From the NCBI GenBank assembly GCA_034508935.3, contig CM067445.1, positions 83,702,372-83,766,371 on the forward strand: 64,000 nt of DNA. The letters run 5' to 3'. Made by a program: the position numbers and the translations under genes. Source of the DNA: Berghia stephanieae. Lineage: Eukaryota; Mollusca; Gastropoda; Nudibranchia; Aeolidiidae. Below are positions 58,166 through 64,000 of this stretch, piece by piece. A model generated the notes under the pieces. That model made no database searches and had not been told where the DNA came from. It saw nothing but the letters and a program-made list of their open reading frames with translations. The stretch's first letter is position 1, and each line of letters opens with the position of its first letter.

Positions 58166-58539
58166 ATTAATTAATTGATTTATCTATTATATTTCCTATG
58201 AGGATGAAGAATTAGAAAAAAACAACTTTCTTTTATGTTTTACTCTATGAAAAAAAAAAGAATTTTTGTTGCGAGAATATTTTTTTCTACTTCGACTAAT
58301 GATAAGTGTGTTTATAGAATAAATAATTACATTTTAAAGTTATGAACCGTCGTCAAAAATTTACAATAGTTTATTAGGAAAATGTGCTTTTTATAAATAG
58401 AACACAAGGCACACCGACAGACAGTCACACGCACACACACATTCATAAGTAAACATGGTTTGCCGACATCGAATAAACATTTTAATCGACTTTGCTTATT
58501 TTATTTTATGAAATTGCAGTCTTTGGCAGTGTCTGCCGA

Positions 58540-59146
58540 AATTTATCCGGCAAATTCGCTCCGCTCAGTTTCACATTATCACCTGATCGGCGACGCCTTT
58601 GATGCCGTGTTTTGGTCTGAGTTAGCGGTGTGTTTTTATCGGTTCATTCAAATGTTCGTTCACCTGTCTCCCGAGTGACTGCCGACATACCGTGTTGCGA
58701 GGAATGTGTGGGGTGGATGATTTTACGACGCGTGACGGACCGAACCACTTATCGTACTATGGAATGGGCTGATATTACTGTGGACAAGTCGGCGGAGTGA
58801 CTGTTTGTCGAGTTGCAATCATTGTAAGGACGGACGTGAAACAGGCCATAGCGACGGCGACTGAGGCACTTGTGGAGTTTTTCCAATTTCAATTTTGCGA
58901 CATGAAAACAATGATAGCCATCACCCCGTTCCCGCAGGTGTGTCAAGCCAGGGCCTAGCCGTGGACCAGTCGGCCAGTCTTTGACACAGTGATCAAAGTG
59001 TCTCTTAGGACAGTTATAATTTTTGAGATTTAATTTACCTTTCCCGAAGGAAAGGCGCAGGACAATATTCAACAACCGATCGATTTGTTGTGATTTATAT
59101 AAATAGAATACAAAGGGGACCAAACGTTGAATTCAATGCGACTACT
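58540..59146 (+). promoter_or_regulatory. CpG-rich stretch upstream of possible third gene
   Basis: Dense CG dinucleotides (for example ggcgacgcc, cgacgcgtgacgg, gcgacggcgac) in an otherwise CpG-poor, AT-rich setting, immediately upstream of the putative ATG at 59147. No TATA box was picked out. Confidence 0.3.
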
Positions 59147-59287
59147 ATGACAGAGGAGAGGAGTAACGGGCCCTCTTGGCGACCTACTAAAGCAAGGTGA
59201 GTGTTTATTCAACAATAATACGTGACCGTCGTCTCAATACAGTAATATGTCAGGTCGACACTGGCGCCGAATAGATTCCTAATATCA

Positions 59288-59331
<44 letters not shown>

Positions 59332-59965
59332 ATCTAACGCTGTCATTGGGGATGGAATTAATCATCCCTTTGTTTCTTCTAATGGCTGAAATAATATTGT
59401 ATTCTCATCATTTGACTTCCAAGTCTTGTCCATCACATAACAGCATGTTGATGAGGCGGTCACGTGTGTTCTTGTTGTCATCTTGATTTTAGTTAATTTC
59501 ATTATTTAACTATTTATTATCATATCATGTCATTGGTTATCATTGGTGGGCCAAGTGGCCCGGAATGTGTTCGAGCCCCGCTTCAGGTACTTTCGTTTTT
59601 TTTTTCATTGGGCAAGATTATTAACCCCAAATTGCTCACTTGCACAACATGAGAGATCTAATCGCGTTGATGGTATACTATTGAGAAACATTTAGCAAGA
59701 GCTTAACCCTCTCCTTATCACACATAGTAAAATAGTTACATTTGTTACGATTCAACCAACCATTTTCTCATTCTGATTCCTTTTGTACATCACAACATAT
59801 ACAGAGAATATTTGTTATAGCTATTAAAACTTGCCACTAGAGCATATTTTGCTAAACATATTATATATTAATAGGCTGTACCTTTTGCTTTTCTGTTTGA
59901 ATTAATAAATCTATTTTTGTTTAGGATGGGTGTGAAATTTTTCGGTAACATTCTGACAATGTATG
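59147..59965 (+). CDS. Possible start of a third gene, two exons, unknown product
   Basis: ATG at 59147 opens MTEERSNGPSWRPTKA and meets a strong donor (AAG/gtgagt at 59197) in phase 2. An exon at 59925-59965 (acceptor tttag, donor gtaagg) joins in frame as RMGVKFFGNILTMY. The upstream 600 bases are unusually CpG-rich for this window, as expected of a promoter or 5' UTR. I do not recognise the peptide and found no convincing third exon before the window ends. It could also be a chance pair of splice sites. Confidence 0.35.
59288..59333. repeat. TAAA tetranucleotide tract
   Basis: About eleven copies in the intron of the possible third gene. Confidence 0.9.
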
Positions 59966-60164
59966 GTAAGGAGAGAGAGTTAAATTCTGACATTCTGTTC
60001 AGTGTTTGCCTATTACATTCAATAACAACCTTAATAATCGTGTGAAGAGAGCAGTTTCGCGAAATTTTAGCCTGTTTTCAGCATTCGTATATAAAAGCTT
60101 TCGATATAATATACAATTTTTCTTCAATGTTCTCACTACTGTCCTCGCCTTGGGATAAATATTT

Positions 60165-60330
60165 ATACGTACCTACCTACATACCTGTCTACCTACCTAC
60201 CTATCTACATACCTACCTACCTACCTACATGCTTGCCTATCTACCTACCTACCTACATGCTTGCCTATCTACCTACCTACCTACCCACACACATGCAAGG
60301 ACAGACAGACAGATAGACAGATCGATAGAT
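60165..60330. repeat. CTAC/GATA-rich tetranucleotide tract
   Basis: ctac units with a longer repeated word (ctacatgcttgcctat), then agac and gata units. Confidence 0.88.
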
Positions 60331-61059
60331 AGATACTTATTTAACTTGTTCTCTTTATTTATTATTTATTTATTGCCACAATGACAACGCGGAGTCCCCT
60401 ACCAGCCATTGATTTTCTCATTATTGACTTATGTGGTGTATTTTCACCCAAACAAAACATTTTCTTTACATTTTGGCCAGGGAAGTTTGACATCTAATAC
60501 CAAGCAAACGATTTTTGTTTGTTTATTTATTTATTTATTTTTAAAATTGTTTTTCATTATTCCGCCCAGAATTAATGATAAAATACTATTTATTCATTTC
60601 AGTTACTTAATATGGATTTCATTTCAATGGACAATTTAGGGAAACTATATTTCGGTAAACCACGGGGAGGGGGGGGGGGGGGGGGGGCTAAGTTTAAACA
60701 ATTCGGTGACGTTATTACAAACCCATCTAGTAACAAACTTTGTGCTTTACGTTCCCAGACAGCCTGCGGTCAATTCAGGTGTATAGGAGTTGTGTCAACA
60801 ATATTTTCAGAGTCAATTAGGTAATGGCAACGAATAGAATGACGTCATTTGAATCTTTCGTCACAGCCAGAGTGAGCGGTGATCAGTTCTTACCAAAATA
60901 ATGAACCACCTCAATTCGGTACTGTTTTGAGGTGAATAATATGACATCAACATCAATTATTATTGTATTTAAAAGTTTTAAGTTTACCGTTACGGTCATA
61001 GTAGTGTCCTTAACGATAAAAAAAATAAACACTTATTTTTACTACACTTTTATGTCTTA

Positions 61060-61200
61060 AGTCACAACAAGATCTTGACAGTCTCAAAACTCTTATCCAG
61101 AACCGTGACCAATGGAAACAATTAACAACTTGGATGGAGAGAGCAGATATAGATAATTCGACGTTGACGTTACTCGGGTCTTTGTTATTGTTTTTTTTTT
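61060..61200 (+). mobile_element. Possible LINE 3' end
   Basis: It reads SQQDLDSLKTLIQNRDQWKQ then LTTWMERADI, like the 'DR..W..L' C-terminus of LINE polymerases, followed by a T-rich run and the MITE-like arm at 61200-61345. Short, so tentative. Confidence 0.4.
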
Positions 61201-61345
61201 TGCCATCCGCGTTTATGAGTAATTCTTACTAAACTGTATTAACCAGACTATAAACGTTCATGGTTACACACAGCTATGTGTGTTGGTCCGTTACACTTCC
61301 GGATGGCAATGTTGTGAGCTTCTTAGCCAAGTGCATACTATCAAT
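61200..61345 (+). repeat. One-armed relative of foldback element
   Basis: Shares actaaactgtattaaccaga, tgttggtccgttacac and ggcaatgttgtgagcttctt with the right arm of 24961-25175. Confidence 0.65.
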
Positions 61346-61404
61346 ACTTATCGACTATGACTGAATCACACAATTCTCAGCAAGCGTCATTCGGACTGCG
61401 AGGC

Positions 61405-61405
61405 T

Positions 61406-61479
<74 letters not shown>

Positions 61480-61482
61480 CTA
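61405..61482. repeat. CTA trinucleotide tract
   Basis: About 26 triplets. Confidence 0.92.
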
Positions 61483-61752
61483 CTACTCTTTGTCTTTGTG
61501 ATACGTAGACGTATTTGTCTTCTTTCCGAGAATGTCCACGGTGTCCATCCGTTGTTTGTAGTTACCAAGGCAATTGCCGCAACACCACTTATCATCGTAG
61601 ATCGTCGTATGGACGCGAGAGGAGCCAGTTGCCACTGTATCGATCATCGACAGTGAGCCGTATCGATTAGGAGATAGGAAAGGCCTTATTATGGAATCAG
61701 TCACCACATCAAGGAATCATAGATGAAAAAGAAAAATATCAAGTCTGTTTTT

Positions 61753-61862
61753 AAGGGAATGGCTTGTGACCATAGCGTTCTATAAGGGGGCTATGCTTGT
61801 GACCCGAAGGGAATGGCTTGTGACCATAGCGCTCTATAGGGGGCTATGCTTGTGAATGGGCT
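61753..61862 (+). repeat. Tandem duplication, ~53-bp unit
   Basis: Two copies of aagggaatggcttgtgacca followed by tagcgctctataggggg and ctatgcttgtga. Confidence 0.85.
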
Positions 61863-62499
61863 GTGGAAGAATGTCTGTTAGATAAAGAAGCGCAACTTTT
61901 GTCGTTCGAGCCGACAGTATAGTTATAGCCATGCAATCAAGCAATGTTGAGCGCAGTCAGTGACTCTATTCGAGGCAATGATTGCAAAACCCTGACTTCG
62001 CGAGATCCCAGGTTTGAGAATATTTGCGAAGATGAGGGTCATTTAAATCGATCGATATTTGAAGGACGAGTTTTCTGGGACTTCCGAAAACTTTGATACA
62101 TGCGACTTCTACATAGGAGTTTTCAGGAAGATGAAAGGAATTTTATTCGATTGATATTTGAAGGACGAGTTCTCTTGCCAAAATGTTGAAAACGTGATTT
62201 CCCAGGCAGTCAGCCAGTCCTGGCCTGGATTAGTTGGTCAGCCCAAATCAACAATCGTCAATCTAAGCGTCATTCGATGTTTTCAAGGCCACTGGCTGAG
62301 TACCGTGATTAATCCTGTAAGAAAGGAGGAAACAGGAAGCATTGGAGGTTATTCCGGTTTCTGTAGCGTGAACAAATAAATGGAACAACTTATTATTATT
62401 ATTTTTTTATCACGAGTGATTTGACGTTTTAGCTGCTATATTATATTATAATGTGATCCATGGTGTCAACCGGTCTGATGTCGGGGAGAATTAGATAAA

Positions 62500-62790
62500 G
62501 AGATTTGAGTTTTAAGTTGAAATGCTCGGAATTACAACGTTTGAGTGAAACTGGAGAGGCTTCGTATGGGAACGATACAGACAATGGACGTTTCGGGTAC
62601 AACAATACACAAAATAACGTGGAAAACAAATAAAATAAAATAAAATGCAAAACAACAATACACAAATTAACGTGGAATTAACGTGTATTGTTGTGCTGAC
62701 GAAGGGTTTGTACCCGAAATGTCCATTGTCTGTATCGTTCCTATATGAAGCCTCTCCATTTTCACTCTTGCGTTAGTATTTTCACGATCG
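62500..62790. repeat. Inverted repeat with CTGACGA...GAAA ribozyme-like core
   Basis: The plus strand at 62696-62722 reads ctgacgaagggtttgtaccc then gaaatgtcc. The left arm (62500-62610) is its reverse complement beyond the core and carries the intact gaaac (as gtttc at 62590). The arms share tgtctgtatcgttcc and gaagcctctcca. Confidence 0.6.
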
Positions 62791-63442
62791 CAGGCTTCAG
62801 GCAGTCTCTACCGTTTTCTACAATTACAAGGTTTAAGAATTTAAGATTTAAAAAATAAATTTATGAAACAAATTTCCTCAATAAAAGCGTTTATTTTAAA
62901 TCAAATTTCAAAGAGAAAGTTTAAAACTCAACTGAAAGCGTCCGTTTCACAAGGGTTTAATATTACCGTGTTTAGACCATTGGTCACCCATTATAATACC
63001 CGGCCTTATACTTTTACGTTTAGTCCATCAATCACAAATCCTATTAACCTTTGACCTAAACCTCACATTCGGTCCCTTATCTGTAAAAATCAATAACTGG
63101 CTTAACAAGTCATGCAGACTGGTGCCTGTTACTGTTGGGCATTGACTCAAAACCTGTTTCACTTTGTGATCACACAGCTTTGACTCATTAACATTATTTC
63201 AATCGATTTAAGTGACCGCTGACTTGTGAAAACAACTCATAAACCTTGACAATGAGTTTATGGCCTATGATGGGCTGATTTTATTACTTTGATATAGGAA
63301 TTTAACTTTTCCTGACCAAAATTTTCATTTATTTATATATTATAAACTTCCCGCGACCTCAATGCCCCCATATCCTTTCTTCTCGATATTCTTTCCCTAC
63401 ATACTTCAGTGCGTCAAACAACCATCCCCCATTCCACCCCAC

Positions 63443-63443
63443 C

Positions 63444-63480
<37 letters not shown>

Positions 63481-63630
63481 CTTTCTTCTCTCTTCTCTTT
63501 CTCTCTTCTCTCTTCTCTCTCTTCTCTTCTCTCTTTCTCTTTCTATCTCTCTCACTCTCTCTCTATCTCTCTTTCTCTCTCTCACTTCTCTCACTCTCTC
63601 TTTCTCTCTCTCTCTCACTCTCCGCTCTCT

Positions 63631-63668
<38 letters not shown>

Positions 63669-63728
63669 CTCTACCGCCCTGCTCCTTTTCTTTAAATCTC
63701 CCCCCCCCCTCTTTCTCTCTCTCTCTCT
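63443..63728. repeat. CT-rich pyrimidine tract
   Basis: Irregular ctct/ttct runs of almost 300 bases. Confidence 0.92.
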
Positions 63729-63904
63729 GAAAATAATTTTTAATGACAACTGAAATAAATATTATTATGGAACACAAACATGGCTCAACGTTTCTTGTCA
63801 TTGCTTGTTATTAATTCATTACTTTTGTAAGTTTTCTAAGACTGTTAACGCAGATTAACATACCAGGCAACTAATAGGGAATGAGATTAGCGGAAGAGTA
63901 GCGT

Positions 63905-63990
63905 CCCTTGATTGGACGTCACCCATAGTCTGTGACGTCACCGGCGTAAAAGTTATTAGAGAGAGAACGTCATGTTGGTTGTGCGCGTGC
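63905..63990. promoter_or_regulatory. CCAAT/CRE-like cluster at right edge
   Basis: An inverted CCAAT (ATTGG at 63911) overlaps GGACGTCA, and a perfect CRE palindrome TGACGTCA lies at 63933-63940, in a CpG-containing stretch running to the window end. This pattern suits a housekeeping-type promoter for a gene beyond the window. Confidence 0.3.
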
Positions 63991-64000
63991 GTCTCTCGTC

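Overview
This is a metazoan nuclear sequence: AT-rich, intron-rich, crowded with di- and trinucleotide tracts, minisatellites, tRNA-derived SINEs, Tc1-like and hAT DNA transposons and several LINE families. Protein similarity and repeat types suggest a marine invertebrate, perhaps a mollusc or another lophotrochozoan. I cannot name the species. No LTR retroelement or other virus-like element was recognised.

Two host genes lie head to tail on the + strand. The first (4715-17175) encodes an F-BAR protein of the PSTPIP type. Ten exons were found. The most conserved central F-BAR stretch is missing from the visible exons, and there is no SH3 domain. The second (21684-52143) encodes an animal PLAT-domain lipoxygenase. 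Fifteen exons account for about 670 residues, including the iron ligands (two His, a His/Asn pair and the C-terminal Ile). All its splice phases agree except in the seventh exon (34659-34754), which is one base short. A possible first part of a third gene starts at 59147 behind a CpG-richer stretch.

The lipoxygenase introns hold most of the unusual structure. Intron 4 carries a decayed Tc1-like transposon whose coding region was split by two large insertions. One is an inverted, roughly 95% identical copy of the lipoxygenase catalytic exon 8 with its flanking introns, itself later hit by a SINE. The other is a complete-ended hAT element whose sister copy lies at 748-2529. Intron 8 holds another hAT element (37547-39298) and a long LINE (about 43370-40230, minus strand).

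Region by region: 1-2530 CT tract and hAT copy; 4.7-17.2 kb F-BAR gene with five minisatellites in its introns; 17.2-21.6 kb intergenic with SINEs; 21.7-52.1 kb lipoxygenase gene; 52.1-59 kb intergenic with LINE remains and a tandem MITE pair; 59-64 kb possible third gene start, MITE/LINE ends, an inverted repeat with a ribozyme-like motif, and CRE/CCAAT-like sites at the right edge. The two genes have no obvious shared pathway beyond possible myeloid or immune-type cell roles known from vertebrate relatives.
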